Source: Plenodomus lindquistii (taxonomy: Eukaryota; Ascomycota; Dothideomycetes; Pleosporales; Leptosphaeriaceae). From it: a DNA stretch of 64,000 nt. Positions 44,085 through 56,570 of this stretch are shown piece after piece. Every line of letters starts with the position of its first letter. The stretch's first letter is position 1. Both the position numbers and the translations under genes were made by a program. The stretch is from the NCBI GenBank assembly GCA_025504975.1, contig JANUWI010000018.1:248001-312000 (forward strand), in the 5' to 3' direction. The notes under the pieces are model-generated. The model made no database searches and was not told the origin of the DNA. It was given only the letters and a program-made list of their open reading frames with translations.

Positions 44085-45498
44085 GGCTGAGGGGTCAGTG
44101 GATGCGCGTCACCTGCAGTGGTAGATGTGGTGCAATCTGGTGCGGGGCTACCAGATATCCGCACGATGTAAACAGAGGCAAAGGGTGAAGGTTCTCGAAG
44201 GCTGACGATAGCGAGCGGCGCAACGAGCGGATGGATGCCGGAATGATATGGTCCACGGCTTTATGGCAGAAGCGGCCGAGTGTGGGTGCGACCAAGTTTA
44301 CATGCGGCTTCTCGTCATCGGCGCTCCCCATGCCTCACAACCCTGCATCTCAAAGCGCGCTAGACTGCGCCATGACGGGCGGAAGACGTTTCTGATGCCC
44401 AATAGTCTTGCATTCTGCGTGATCTAGTCGAAATGGTAAACTCATGCGAACTGTCTCTCCCTTGGGCTTTGCATTTGGGCCTTCACAGCGACTTGCAACG
44501 ACGACTCTGAAGTACGTTGGGCGACACTGCGACAAGCGCGGTGTTACCCAACTGTCCGTGATGCCAGGTCCATCCCTTCACTGTCTGGCTCGTCAGCAGG
44601 TGTACGCTTCTCCAGGTGCCAGATGTGACGTCATGGGGCCGTGTTCCAAACAGGGCCGCAGCGTGCTCTCGACTGGCCTTTTCTTGCGCTCACGTGCACT
44701 CCAGAACCTCAGCACCACCCGAGTGGCCCGACCAAGGTGACTCGGCATGGGGGCGTGTTGCAATGCCATACATACCAGGTAGACAAGCTTTCTATCGCGT
44801 ACACGACGATTCTCCGCTGCTAATTAAGGGTCTGACCGTACCCGCACATGCAAAGCAGCAAGACGCCACATCCGAACGCTACAGTGCTCTCTTTTCCGAA
44901 ATACCTATTCTGCCAAGTCGTCGGCTTCTCGAACAGTCTTACGAGTGGACCGTTGACTCTTGATCGTATCGAAAAATAGCTATCGAGGTAGCAGGCAAGA
45001 CTATTTCAACTGTCGTGGCACGACCTGTTCAACCGTCGAAGAAGCTCGTATCTTTCCAATCCTTTGACCCAAGAGACTCAACTCTTTAGAACCAATGCAG
45101 CACGTTCACTGCTTTACAGACCATGTCAACCCCCGATCTGCATAATCACAGATGTTCATCGGGATACTCTATCAGCACTAGGTCTACTGATCATCTCCTT
45201 GCTACTTCATAGATTGAACACTCTAGTTCTGTGTACTCGCAGAAAATGACATTTGTCAAATTCACTTCACCTCTGAATTCCAACTCTGAAAGGACTATTA
45301 AATCTGAACGGGCTAAACCATGCAGTTTCGACTGGAGACGCTAACGTCCCCCAATGTATCTGAGAATGCCTGTTGAGAGTCATGTACGAGTATTCATTCA
45401 TGGCCGCATTATAGTACAGTATACTACACTGACATATCGTGACAGCAGACAACACTAGTCTCACCAACTATCAACAACCCCGCAATCCAATCACACCC
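44085..45498. other. Gene-free region between DUF8035-like gene and AIM41
   Basis: 1.4 kb without a supported gene; holds a palindromic TGACGTCA listed separately and the presumed DUF8035-like promoter. Confidence 0.55.
44626..44633. promoter_or_regulatory. Perfect CRE/ATF-type palindrome TGACGTCA
   Basis: Exact 8-bp palindrome 542 bp upstream of the DUF8035-like start. bZIP factors of the ATF/CREB group bind such sites in fungi (established). Whether it is used here is unknown. Confidence 0.45.
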
Positions 45499-46065
45499 TT
45501 ACTTCGTCCCCAAAAGCTCCTCAATCTTCTTCCGCAAATACTCCGCATTATACGGCCTGCCCTTAATTCCTCCACTCATAACCTGCCCAATCACACTCCC
45601 CACCGTCTTCTTCCCCTCCCCAATCGTCTCCAAAACACTCTTAACCAACGAGTCAATCTCACCATCCTCCACCTTGGGAATCTCATCCGCATACGCCTGC
45701 AAAATATCCAACTGCTCCTGCTCCTTGCTCACGAGATCCTCGCGCTTCGCCGCCTGGAACTCCTCGATCGCCGACTTGGACGCTTTGATTTGTTTCTGCA
45801 CGAGCGAGTAGAGGGCGCCGTCTGTCTCGATGGGCTTTGCGGTCTTGGAGGCGTTTATTATTTCGGCTTGTAGGGCGCGGATGGTGTTTAGGGCGGGCTT
45901 GTTCTTGGAGCGCATGGCGATTTTGAGGTCGGATTGGAGGCGGGAGAGGACAATGTTCTCGCTGGGTGGGGAGGTGGAGTAGCGGAGATGTGCTGTGCGG
46001 AGGCATGTGGGCTTGGAGTAGGCAGTGAGGTTTGCTCGGAGGAGCATTGGGCGGAAGAGCGACAT
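45499..46065 (-). CDS. AIM41: AIM41, mitochondrial GatB/YqeY domain protein
   Basis: Single-exon gene of 188 aa. The N-terminus (MSLFRPMLLRANLTAYSKPT, Arg-containing, no acids) looks like a mitochondrial presequence. The YqeY/GatB C-terminal-like domain fills the rest: SRLQSDLKIAMRSKNKPALN, IRALQAEIINASK, KREDLVSKEQEQLDILQAY, then GSVIGQVMSGGIKGRPYNAE. Yeast Aim41 is a mitochondrial protein of uncertain function; YqeY-fold domains in amidotransferase subunits bind tRNA (family knowledge). The length agrees with yeast Aim41 (185 aa). Divergent from NUP170, 527 bp apart. Confidence 0.9.
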   Translation of the reverse strand: MSLFRPMLLRANLTAYSKPTCLRTAHLRYSTSPPSENIVLSRLQSDLKIAMRSKNKPALNTIRALQAEIINASKTAKPIETDGALYSLVQKQIKASKSAIEEFQAAKREDLVSKEQEQLDILQAYADEIPKVEDGEIDSLVKSVLETIGEGKKTVGSVIGQVMSGGIKGRPYNAEYLRKKIEELLGTK

Positions 46066-46592
46066 TTTGCGTGTAGTGGTGAGGTTTTGCAGTTGTGAGG
46101 TCGATTTATAGAGTAGTCAGGACTCTAGTGATACCAATTCCTGCGAAACAATCGAGTCGAAAGGTTATTTGATAGGGACAATTGGTGTTGGTGAAGGTCG
46201 TTCAAGTCTTCGTTGTATGATGCTCACAGTGGTGGAGCAGCACAGGAAAAGTTGGATGACATAAGTCAGCCAACACGTTCAGACGCGACCAATTGGCACA
46301 TCCCTGCACGCTTTGTGCTTGGCACTATTGTTGCCCGTCTACTTTGCAGCTCACAGCTGTAGCTTGATCGAGGTCCACTCACCATCTCAATTGTGCCCGT
46401 CCCGGCCTATTGTTCTCCATTTTGCGCATGTTCCTTTCCTTTCCTATGCTTGTAGCATTTGGCGCCTGGTGAAAAGCCCATGTCGACGAGCAGCCGGCGC
46501 GTCCTCCCAACCACCATCACCACCACAAACACCTCAACTTTGGAGCTGCGACTTGCACCACGCCCAAACAACCCCTCTGAATAGCGCCCACC
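46066..46592. promoter_or_regulatory. Shared divergent promoter region of AIM41 and NUP170
   Basis: 527 bp separate the two start codons. The NUP170 side is CT/CA-rich with CACC just before its ATG. No specific site identified. Confidence 0.5.
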
Positions 46593-49500
46593 ATGGCCTT
46601 CCAAGGTCCCCCCGCAACGCCCCAGCGCCCTGGGCCCGGCGCATTCATCAACACACCTGCGCCAGGCCGGCCAGCTTTTCAGCGACAGGCCTCGGTGTCG
46701 CAACCGCAGTCGCAACAGCAGCAACAGCAGCAACAGCAGCAGCAACAGCAAGCGCTGCCTGCGCCGCCTGTAGAGAGCCCTGTCGACCGCGCATCGCGTG
46801 CCATCAACATGATGCTGGACAGGGACAGCCGGTACCCAGCGTTGGAAGCAACCGTCGGACGTGAGTAGTCGCTGGTGGAGGAGCGCGCGATGTGGGTGTG
46901 TAAGCTAACAGACAGCAACAGCGGGATCTTCTGGCGACTATGAGATTGAGACGAGTCCAGCCTGGGCGCCATTCCAGCAGCTGCGCTCGTACAGACTGCC
47001 CGAGGCCGTCTTCGAGCAGGTCAACCAGACGCAGATCTCGATGAGCATGGGCCTGTTTGCCGAAATCAACCACGCCTGGGTGACGGTGGACAATCAGGTC
47101 TACCTGTGGGACTACACACATCCAAACCCCGAGCTCATTGGCTTCGAGGAGCAACCGAACGCCATCACCTGCGTCAAGCTGGTCAAGCCGCGCCCCAACG
47201 TCTTCATTGCGACCATCGAATACCTCCTCGTAGTCGCAACTGTCGCCGACATCTTCCTCATTGCAGTCGAGTGCCAGAGAGGGCCCGAGGGTGTGCACGG
47301 CGTCACGCTCTACCGCACTGGCCTCTCCACATCGGTGAAAAAGATCATGGTCGACACCATCGCAGGCTCCAACAGGACCGGGCGCATCTTCTTCGGCGAT
47401 CGCCACACCGAAGACATCTACGAGCTGAACTACCAGCAAGAGGACAGATGGTTCTACAGCAAGTGCAGCAGGACAAAACATGTCTCCGGCCCTATCGGAC
47501 TGTCAATTCCGTGGTATGGAACAAGCACGGAAGCTGGGACCAAGCAGATGATTGTGGACGACTCTCGCAATGTCCTCTATACGCTTTCCAGCCAAGGCAC
47601 AATCAAAATTTATTTCATGGGCGACTCCAACTCGCTGACCTGCGCTATCACTCGGACGTGCCAGCAGACATTGGCCATGTGTGACCCTCAATTACAGCGG
47701 GCAAGCATTCTTCGAGATCTGGTCATCGTAGGGCTTAGCCCCATTACCAGATCCGAGTCGGAGAACTTGTCCCTCATGGCGACCACATCCACCGGTTGCA
47801 GGATATACATAACCACCGGTACGGGCGGAGCTTGGAATTCCACTCGGCCGACTCCACCTACCAACATTGGCGTACGCCATGTTCGCTTTCCGCCAAACGA
47901 TGGGCGAAATCCACCGCCTAATGACCCCGCACAAATACAGCAATACCCAGCCAATGTACAAGTCGGCTACGAGTCTGATTTCCTCCGAGAAACCAAACTT
48001 GGCCACAGATATGCACCGGGCGCCTTCTTCGCATTCGTTCAAAAAGCCGCAACCGACGTCAATGAAATAGCTTTCATCTCAGCACTACATTCTGGCGAAT
48101 TGAGTCAGCGGGACACCAGCCGGGCACAGAGATACCTAGAGACTTCCTTGGAACTTAATCTTGTGGGCAGGGTGCGAGATATGGGTCAGGTTACCGAGTC
48201 GTCACCTGCTCGCAATGAACCCACCGGTTTCGGCAATGAGTTGGCGACACAGTTTGATCAGCCCCTATGCGAGTACGCAATCATCACATCCCACGGAATC
48301 CAGACAATCAGGAGGAGGAGGTTGGTGGATATATTCGCATCTATTGTTAAATCCAGTGGGCAAGAGGCTGCCGAACTTGATATCCGGAAGCTTGCGAGGC
48401 AATACGGTCTTGCTGAGACATCTGCCACTGCGCTCGCAGTTGCCTGCGGTCAAGGCTCGGACGTTGGACCTGACTCCCGGATTGCGAAAGTCACGGATCC
48501 CGAAGTGCTTGATTTTGCCCGAAGGGTCTTCATCGAGTTTGGTGGTAGACCTCATCTGACAGAGACTGCGACGGTCGAAGGACTCAGCGTGGACAATGTC
48601 CGTGCATCTCCTCGACACGACGGTATCGCAATGTATGTTGCTCGTTTGATCCGCTCCATTTGGAATACGCCGATCATCACTGAAGTCGTTACTCCTACCG
48701 GCCCGGTACTTACCTCGACCCACAAGATTGCGAAGCTGCAAGAAATACAACGATCGTTGTCACAGTTGCAGGAATTCTTGGAGTCAAACAGGTCATACAT
48801 CGAGGGACTGGCGGGTCCGGAAGCTTTGGGCAGAGTGTCTTCGCGGCAAGAGGAGGTCGAACTCCAGGGCGAGAACCGAGCGTTAACTAGTTTACTTCTG
48901 ATGATCAACAACATCGTCGAAGGCATCTCGTTTGTACTGGTGCTTTTCGAGGAGCGCTTGGAGGACATCCTCGTTCTCCTACCTGACCCAGAGCTGCAAC
49001 TTAGGGTGCGGCGGCTTACTTTCCAAGGTCTTTTCTCGGTCAGAGAGGGCAAAGATCTCGCACGGGAACTCGTCAAGGCGATTGTCAGCCGCAACATCAC
49101 CAAGGGCTCGAATGTTGAGACTGTGGCGGAATCACTGCGAAGAAAGTGTGGTAGCTTCTGCAGTTCAGACGATGTCGTCATCTTCAAGGCGCAGGAGAAC
49201 CTCAAGAAGGCTGCCGATTCTGGTGCAAACGCAGAGCGCGGACGCATCCTATTGAACGATAGTCTGAGGTTGTTCGAGCAGGTGGCGAAGAGCTTGAGTT
49301 TCGAGGTCCTCACTGCGACAGTGGACAAGTACATCGAGCTCGAGTTTTATGCAGGTCAGTACTGAGGATCCCATGTCGCCAAACCATGCTAACGATTCCC
49401 AAGGTGCTATCCGACTTGCTCTCAAGGTTGCGCAAGAGATAGACCGGGGCAACAAGGCTCTGTCTTGGCTACGCGACACGGCCGGCATCCCGGATACCAA

Positions 49501-50864
49501 CGATGTGCGGCAGCAGTACTGGGAGCGACGAGCTTCATGCTATAGGCTGATCTGCACCGTGATCGAGTCCGTGGATCAAGCCTACAACAACCAAGGTCCC
49601 GTGCCAGATGGTGTCATCTCCCAAATCACTCGCCGAAAGCACGAGGCATACGACCAGATCAACAACTCCGACGATGAGGTGTTCCAGAACTTCTTGTACG
49701 AGTGGTACATGGAAAGAGGCTGGGCGGAACGATTGTTGGACATCAACTCACCGTTTGTCATTGAGTACCTTCGTCAGAGTTCAGAAAAGGATCTTGCGCA
49801 CGCTGATCTGCTATGGCGATACTACGCACACTACAGCGACTTCCTGAGTGCTGCAGAGACACAATACCAATTGGCGAAGAGCCCACTTCAACTCAGTTTG
49901 GAGAGGCGGATAGAGTACTTGTCGCGCGCCAAAGCAAATGCTTCGACACGCATGACTGGTTTCTCAGAGACCGGAGTACGGAATAGGCAGTCAAGACAAG
50001 AGTTATTGCGCAACATCAGCGACTTACTGGATATTGCAAACATCCAGGATGATGTTTTGCAACGTATCAGAGCAGACGAACGTCTCAGTGGTGAGCGAAG
50101 AGAAGCAGTGATTGGCCAACTCAATGGCCAGATCTTATCTCTCGACGAGGTTAGTGTTTCTTACCCTTTTTTCAAAGTCACGTTCACTAACACTACATCA
50201 GCTCTACCACGACTATGCCGACCAAGCGGGCTACTACGACATCTGCCTCCTAATCTACCACGCCGCCGACCACCGCTCTATCCCCGACATCCGCTCCACC
50301 TGGACCAACCTGATCGAACGCACACACCACACGGCGGTAAACGAACACCACCTCAACCCCTGGGAAGTCGTCGCCATTAAAGTCCAAGACATTGGCAACC
50401 GTGTTCAACTAAACGATAATGTCTTCCCCGTCAACATCGTCCTCCAACTCCTCCTCCAATACGACCTAGACTTCTACACCCACGAAAACCCACCCCCGGG
50501 CGCCACCACGCGCCTCCCCCACAACGCAAACATCACCTGGCCCATTGACGTATTTCTCCGCCTCCACGCGTCATTCGAGGGTCTGATTAGTACGCTCGAG
50601 GCGCTGTGGTATGCGCAGGAAGCTCCATTTACCGGGCGCAATCGCAAGATGGTAGTTAAATGGATTATCTACACGGTCGAGCAGTGGGCGCAGAGTAGTC
50701 GGCGCGAAGGCGTGTTATTCGACGGTCCGGAAAATGCAATCGGACTTGCAGAATTGATGAGGATTGTACTTGGCAGCGAAGTATTGGGCCGCGATGTAGA
50801 TGACCAAGCATGGATGCAGAGGGCTCGGGAGGTTAATGCGTTTGTAGACGAGGCTGCGCGGTAA
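46593..50864 (+). CDS. NUP170: Nuclear pore scaffold nucleoporin Nup170/Nup155
   Basis: Inner-ring nucleoporin, 1371 aa, exons 46593-46860, 46916-49354, 49404-50149 and 50202-50864. Exon 1 has a Pro/Gln N-terminus with 13 consecutive glutamines (46713-46751) before SPVDRASRAINMMLDRDSRY. Exon 2 has the beta-propeller half (WVTVDNQVYLWDYTHPNPEL, FFGDRHTEDIYELNYQ, GTIKIYFMGDSN) and leads into the alpha-helical stack (VCRAL-like region near LLLMINNIVEGISFVLVLFE). Exons 3-4 complete the alpha-solenoid (YEWYMERGWAERLLDINSPF, LYHDYADQAGYYDICLLIYH). The length equals the family norm. Nup170 anchors the pore to the membrane and contacts Nup53/59 and chromatin (family knowledge). Convergent with the TMEM97-type gene. 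Confidence 0.96.
46713..46751 (+). repeat. CAG/CAA repeat coding a 13-residue glutamine tract
   Basis: Mixed CAA and CAG codons, which limits slippage, within exon 1 of NUP170. Confidence 0.9.
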
Positions 50865-51349
50865 GCTGTGCAGCAGCAGCAGTAGTAGTTGTAGTAGTAG
50901 TAAGAAGAGGAAGGATTTGGGCGCGAAGCAGGGACACCGTTGTTTGACAAGACACAAAGATCTGGTTTCTATTCTTTTTTTCCAAAGACCGCAATCCTAG
51001 TACCACACACCATTGCTTCCAGCGCAAGGCGTTCGTTGTATAGGCAGGGAGGCGTATTGTAGAGAGCTGGTTTTCGCATGGCGTTAAAAGCATGCTTGAG
51101 AGATGTGTTTGTTGATAGTGGGGTGCTGGTGCTGGTGCTGGTTTTGTAATGTATACATGTCGCACTGTGATAGTGGTAATGTGTGTATTTCTCAATGGAG
51201 ACGGGTGTGATGAATTGAGTTGTTGCTTGAATGTTGCGTCTGCCTGTTTTGCACCGTTTCCCTTTTCCCATTTCCTTGATCTGTCGAGTAATACTGCCTT
51301 GGACGATCGACAGCAGTGCTGCTCTTGTACTCACTCTACTTTGTGTGCC
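50865..51349. other. Convergent 3' region of NUP170 and TMEM97-type gene
   Basis: No gene. Just after the NUP170 stop is a degenerate triplet repeat (50871-50903). A GCTGGTGCTGGTGCTGG run occurs near 51126. Confidence 0.6.
50871..50903 (+). repeat. CAG then TAG triplet repeat in NUP170 3' flank
   Basis: Four CAG units run directly into TAG units, one TTG, then three more TAG units. The C/T difference at the same repeat position suggests transitions within one original CAG tract. Confidence 0.8.
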
Positions 51350-52413
51350 TCAGAGGCTCTTCTTAGTCAATGGTTCCAATCCTGCATGTTGTCGCGCGAT
51401 CATCTGGTCAAGTCGAGCATAACAGTCCACGGTCATAAATACACCTATTGCATCACACGTTAGCCTCATCTCTCATCCCCTTTCACCCCACCTCCTCCCT
51501 TCCCTTCCCCCTTCCCCCTTGCCGTAACCCCCCTTTCAACACCCATCCACCACCATCCCCCAACCAAAAACAAAAACAAAAACAACACGTACCAAAAACC
51601 AAATACCCCCCATACATGCCTCCCAGCCCCCCCACACCCCTCTGCACAGGACTCAGCTCCTGCCAACTCCACATCTCGGCCAGACAGACGAGCGTCGTGA
51701 TACTTGTTTCTAACCCGAAAACTAGGAGCGCGAGGGGAATGCGTGGGGAGGAACGGAGGAGCGCGGGGATCGCCCAGAGGGTGAGGGGGAGGTGGAATGT
51801 TAGTTCTAGGAGGAGGAGAGTGGCGAAGTAGGGGCTGTGAGGGGTTAGTTGGGGGAAGCGGGAGGGGGAGGAGGGGGTGGTTGGGACGGTTGGAATGGGA
51901 TGGTGAAGGGTACGTACGGAGGGTTGTAGAAGAAGCGGTCGCCGTAGGTAGCAACGTAGAATTCGCGGAGCGTAGTCATCCAAGTTGGTTTTATACTTGT
52001 GGGATAGAAGGCGGTGAGGTCGAAGGCTGGGGGGTGTTAGTATGAGGTTTTGGTCTTTTGGACTGGGAATTTGAAGCAAGTGAAGTGTAGATGTGACACA
52101 TAGCATAATATCAGGTAGGTTGAGTGATTGGGACACCATAAGTAGCTTGAATATGAAATAGATCAATCGAAGGCTGAGAGACACATTAAAGTAACTGAGA
52201 AACGAGATCGCGGCATCAGGGAACTCTGAAATAAAGACAGAGTTGATGGAGGGAACAGAAACACGAATTTTTAAAGACGTGGTGCTGGCCACACTCTCTG
52301 ATGGCTGCCAAAGATGAAATACGAATCAGCTTACCGAGCATCACCGGAAGGTGTATGATGAAGAACACAAGGTACGCCAAGTCACGCTTCCGCTGAAAAA
52401 TCGAAGTCGCCAT
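51350..52413 (-). CDS. TMEM97/EXPERA-domain sterol-related membrane protein
   Basis: Four exons: 52413-52335, 52026-51918, 51834-51593 and 51444-51350; 174 aa, the usual family size. Seen: LAYLVFFIIHLPVMLAFDLT (helix 1), FYVATYGDRFFYNPPPYFAT, LLLLELTFHLPLTLWAIPAL (helix 2), IPLALLVFGLETSITTLVCL (helix 3) and MYGGYLVFGVFMTVDCYARL (helix 4), ending LTKKSL. The EXPERA family includes the sigma-2 receptor TMEM97 and EBP-like sterol isomerases; members act in the ER on sterol and lipid handling. The third intron (51592-51445, 148 bp) and the first (52334-52027, 308 bp) are longer than usual here. The C-terminal KKxL-like ending is compatible with ER retention. Confidence 0.88.
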
Positions 52414-53575
52414 ATTGTTCAGCGGAAAAATCAGTATCGAGACTTTTGGTGGATTGTGGAACTGGTGAGGTTGATTGTGGAAAGGGGATGTTTAGACCGC
52501 TTGCCTGATTGGGATTGGGCCGGTGGCCGGTGCGCAGGTTGTCTAGCTCAACGTGCATCGTCAACCCCAGCTTGCCTGGACTTCGAAGCATCGTGGTAAA
52601 CACTGGATTGTCGAGCGAACGGTTTCCTGCTCATATCTTCCAAGCCGTGTTCTTTCAATGTGCCGCATCGGACCAGCCTGTCGGTCTCTGCGCTGAAAGT
52701 TGGCCATTGGCTGTATGCATCAAGAACGGCCAGCTTTGCCCATTTACGCATGATCAGATCTACGAACCCTATCTCTGATGTTGTAGAGTCCAATCGACTC
52801 GAAAACATGAGTGGTTTGGCAGAGCATCGCTAGTATGCCATTATATCCGCTCATTGTCGTCTAACACGCCTTCATCGACATGGCTACTGCTGCTAGGTCT
52901 CAGGTCTAAACATTATCAACAAGTTTCGCTACCAATAAATCTCTAGCCACTCCTAACTCATTGTAAAGATTTCCAACTCAGCAGCCATACCGATGCAACG
53001 TCGAAGGTGGCTGTCGAGCTCAGTGCTCTTTAGCCTGAATTCATCCTTCGGGGACAAGGGCCGTCCGCAGATCGTTCGCCTGATGTACAGGGTGTATATG
53101 CATTGGAGCAGACGCTGGTCAATGTTTGACGAATCGCCTGCGTCTTCTCACCACAACGGAGAGCAATTATTCGGTAAAGTTCAACCAGGATCCAATCCGA
53201 TGCACTCATATCCGGTAGGATGAGAAGCCAAGGTAGGCGAAAGCTTGTAGTGAATTTGACAGTACACCATTCAAGGACCGTTGCCGCTTGACATGCTTGA
53301 CCGGGTGAAGTGCGGTCGCCACAAACGCTGTGGAGCCATGGTAAGCAAACTCCACGCGGCACAGGCGCCAATGTCTCCGCATTACCAGGATGTTGCAATA
53401 GCCGTAGTACCAAGAGCTGGAATGATATGGGAAGTGGAGCAGGTTGGTCTAAGATACAAAGGCACTTCGATCCGCGGTCGGCGAAGACCCATCGGCTGCG
53501 TTGAGACTCGTCCTCACAGCTGCACGGCATACCTTCAAGCAAACACTTTCACTGGTCATTCCTTCGTGCTTCGAC
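52414..53575. other. Intergenic between TMEM97-type gene and sugar transporter
   Basis: 1.16 kb; both promoters lie here. A 170-codon minus-strand frame (53030-53542) has no recognisable domain and is not accepted as a gene. Confidence 0.55.
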
Positions 53576-55382
53576 ATGGCTGGAGGCGCTGCACCCGCCG
53601 GCTTTGATGCCGCGCTTACTAGACGACAAGCCCTCATGGGCAAGAGTGGACCCAGAGCGTTAGTGAAGAACTTCAAGGTGTTTCGCATTGCACTATTCGC
53701 GTGCCTTGGTGGTGTTCTTTACGGATACAATCAGGGCATGTTCAGTGGAATTCTTGCGATGCCATCGTTCGGCGCACGTAAGTCTCCCGCACACTAATAC
53801 CACATGTCGAGTCCGACGAATATTGACATTCTCGCCTAGAAACGGACGGATATATTGATAACCCCACTCAGAAAGGATGGCTTACTGCGATCTTGGAACT
53901 CGGAGCCTGGTTTGGAGCTGTGCTATCTGGCTTCCTTGCCGAAGTCGCCTCGCGCAAGTATGGAATCTTGACAGCCACTGGTGTTTTCATTCTCGGTGTG
54001 GTAGTCCAAATTACAGCTATTGCCGGCGGTCACAATGAAATTCTTGCTGGTCGATTCATCACGTAAGTTCCACCCCTGTGGCAGTTTTGGCGACTCGGAA
54101 ACTAATCTTCTGCAGCGGAATCGGTGTCGGTAGTCTGTCAGTGATCGTGCCAATGTACAACAGCGAATGTGCGCCGCCTGAGGTTCGGGGTGCTCTTGTT
54201 GCTCTGCAACAACTCGCCATTACATTCGGCATCATGATCTCCTTCTGGATCAACTACGGTACCAACTACATCGGCGGCACCACCCTTGAGACCCAATCGA
54301 ACGCTGCTTGGCTGATTCCCATCTGCCTTCAGCTCGTCCCAGCTTTCATTTTGCTTATCGGTATGATTTGGATGCCATTCTCGCCACGCTGGCTCGTACA
54401 CCATGGCCGTGAGGCGGAAGCTCGACGAAACCTCGCTCACCTCCGCGATCTATCAGAGGACCACGAGCTCATCGAGTTGGAATTCCTTGAAATCAAGGCT
54501 CAGTCCATGTTTGAGAAGCGCAGTCTGGCTGAGTCCTTTCCTCACCTTCAAGCGCAGACGGCATGGAACATCTTCAAGCTGCAATTCGTCGCTATTGGTG
54601 CACTTTTCAAGTCCAAGGCCATGTTCAAGAGAGTCATTGTCGCCACAGTCACCATGTTCTTCCAGCAATGGTCGGGCATCAACGCCGTGTTATACTACGC
54701 GCCCAGCATCTTTAGCCAACTGGGTTTGACAGGCAACACAACTTCACTTCTCGCGACAGGCGTGGTAGGCATCGTCATGTTCATCGCTACCATCCCAGCG
54801 GTTCTCTACATCGATCGCGTAGGCCGCAAGCCCATCCTAGCCATCGGTGCCATTGGCATGGGCATCTCCCACATCGTCATCGCCGTTATCCTTGCCAAGA
54901 ACATAGACCGTTTTCACGAGGAGCCAGCCGCGGGGTGGGCCGCTGTCGTCATGGTGTGGCTCTTTGTTATCCATTTCGGATACTCATGGGGGCCAGCAGC
55001 TTGGATCCTGGTAGCTGAAGTATGGCCCCTGTCAACGCGTCCGTACGGAACAGCGCTAGGTGGATCGAGCAATTGGATGAATAACTTTATCATTGGGCAA
55101 ATCACACCCGATTTGTTGGAGAAGATCACTTACGGAACGTACATCTTGTTCGGGCTGATATCGTTCCTCGGTGCGGCTTTCATTTGGTTCTTTGTGCCGG
55201 AGACGAAGAGATTGAGTCTCGAGGAGATGGATATTGTGTTTGGTTCTGAGGGTACTGCTCTCAAGGATCGCGAGCGAATGGAGGAGATTAATCACGAGAT
55301 TGGGCTGAGTGCAATTTCGGGTGGTGAACCTCAGGTGTATGATGAGAAGAACGTTGTAGGCTCAGAGAAGGGAATCGTGTAA
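53576..55382 (+). CDS. MFS sugar transporter
   Basis: Plasma-membrane sugar porter, 563 aa, exons 53576-53777, 53840-54062 and 54116-55382. Twelve hydrophobic helices can be counted. Family motifs: FACLGGVLYGYNQGMFSGIL in helix 1, RFITGIGVGSL, PMYNSECAPPEVRGALVALQ, PFSPRWLV (PESPR-type), FFQQWSGINAVLYYAP in helix 7, DRVGRKP, and VPETKRLSLEEMD after helix 12. The N-terminal cytosolic part MAGGAAPAGFDAALTRRQAL and the 60-residue charged tail are typical of fungal hexose/pentose porters. The substrate cannot be named. The start at ATG 53576 was chosen because it precedes the conserved RALVKNFKVFRIALFA lead-in. Confidence 0.93.
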
Positions 55383-55578
55383 GTTAGGTCACGATGAGTT
55401 GACTTCTGGTCTACAGGTACGTCTCAGGCTATCTGTACGTGCGTTCAAATAACGAGTTTTGAAGACGCGTACGGGTAGTTCTTGGCAAACAATCAATTAT
55501 TATCCTACCCATGATATGCTACCCTATGCATTGCTCAAGCCTTGATCAGCTCGCCTCTGCCGTACTACATGCGCCCCA

Positions 55579-55890
55579 TCACAGCCTCAGCCTCGGATTA
55601 TAATACACCGTCCTGCCATCCACAACCCTCCGATGATCCCAATGCCCATTCCTCATACCAAGCCCAGTTGGGACATACGACCTGCCAAACGGATTACTTG
55701 TAGGCTCATACAAAGACCTGCCACAGGCACCGCCATAGTCTCCGCTATAACTCAATCCGAGTCTTTGGTCCAAGCTTTAGTCTCCTAGACGCTGGGGCAT
55801 TGATCGCCAGCCTGAGTCTAGTGCCCCTCCACCTGGAGCGTGTGACGATGGGTGGTGGGTGTCGAAGCGACGGGTGTTGCGACCGTACAT
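55579..55890 (-). pseudogene. Possible small gene interrupted by an in-frame TAA
   Basis: A 37-codon frame starts at ATG 55890 (MYGRNTRRFDTHH..), stops at TAA 55779-55777, and continues in the same frame for 65 codons (LDQRLGLSYSGDYGGACGRS ... GRTVYYNPRLRL) to TGA at 55579. Gly/Arg/Tyr-rich composition is similar on both sides. No splice pair that removes the TAA and keeps the frame was found. Family unknown; it may be chance. Confidence 0.35.
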
Positions 55891-56570
55891 TGTTAGTTAG
55901 GAGATTGAGATGTGATAGTAGTGGATGATCTTGCAGGCTTAGAGGCTATGTGAACTGCCATGTGGTGTTGCAGCAATTTGGCTTTCTCATGGTGTTGCAT
56001 ACAGTGTTCTAAGAAGAGGAACCAAAGGCCACACCGGCGAGTTTTACCTGCTCGGATCTTGTGAATTCTGGTATTAGGTAAGTACGTGGCCTCCATAGAT
56101 TTGAGTTATCTCCGTGTCATTGAAGGTTTACATTCACGCTTCATGTTAACCGGCCCAATGATATCACGCTTCAGCCTTTCTGCTTATCACTTGATATCAC
56201 AGTTCGAGGGGGAAGGGGGGAGTGCGCATGCCTTGGCGTCATACGAGGAACGTTGCTGTTTCTAAATGCGTGCGACCGGTCACCAGCCGCAGGCAGCCGT
56301 GCAGAATGTACACCGTTAATGGGGATGCGTACTTTGCTTGGGGCTGAAGCTGCGAAGCAAGAATGTCTGATGCAGTGGCAGTGCTACATTTGCATTATAA
56401 AATGCTTGTAGTGGCCAACATCTTTCGTCTGAAGATTGTGACAAGCTACCACGACCAACAGAGTATTTCCTCAGACTGACATCGCCATTTAGTACGTTCT
56501 TTCTTTAGGAAGACCACTGACACCAGATCCAGACTTGAACGCTGATTGCAATCGTATGTATACTACGAGT
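55891..56570. other. Intergenic before the membrane pseudogene
   Basis: 680 bp, nothing recognised. GATATCAC occurs twice near 56160-56200. Confidence 0.5.

Noticed and set aside
46313..46864. 183-codon plus-strand frame overlapping the NUP170 start
   Set aside because: It is out of frame with NUP170 exon 1 and has no domain; the NUP170 frame is certain.
48552..49334. 260-codon minus-strand frame
   Set aside because: Entirely antisense within NUP170 exon 2, with Ser/Arg/Thr-rich shadow composition and no domain.
53030..53542. 170-codon minus-strand frame upstream of the sugar transporter
   Set aside because: No domain, no signal peptide, mixed composition; it overlaps the expected promoter.
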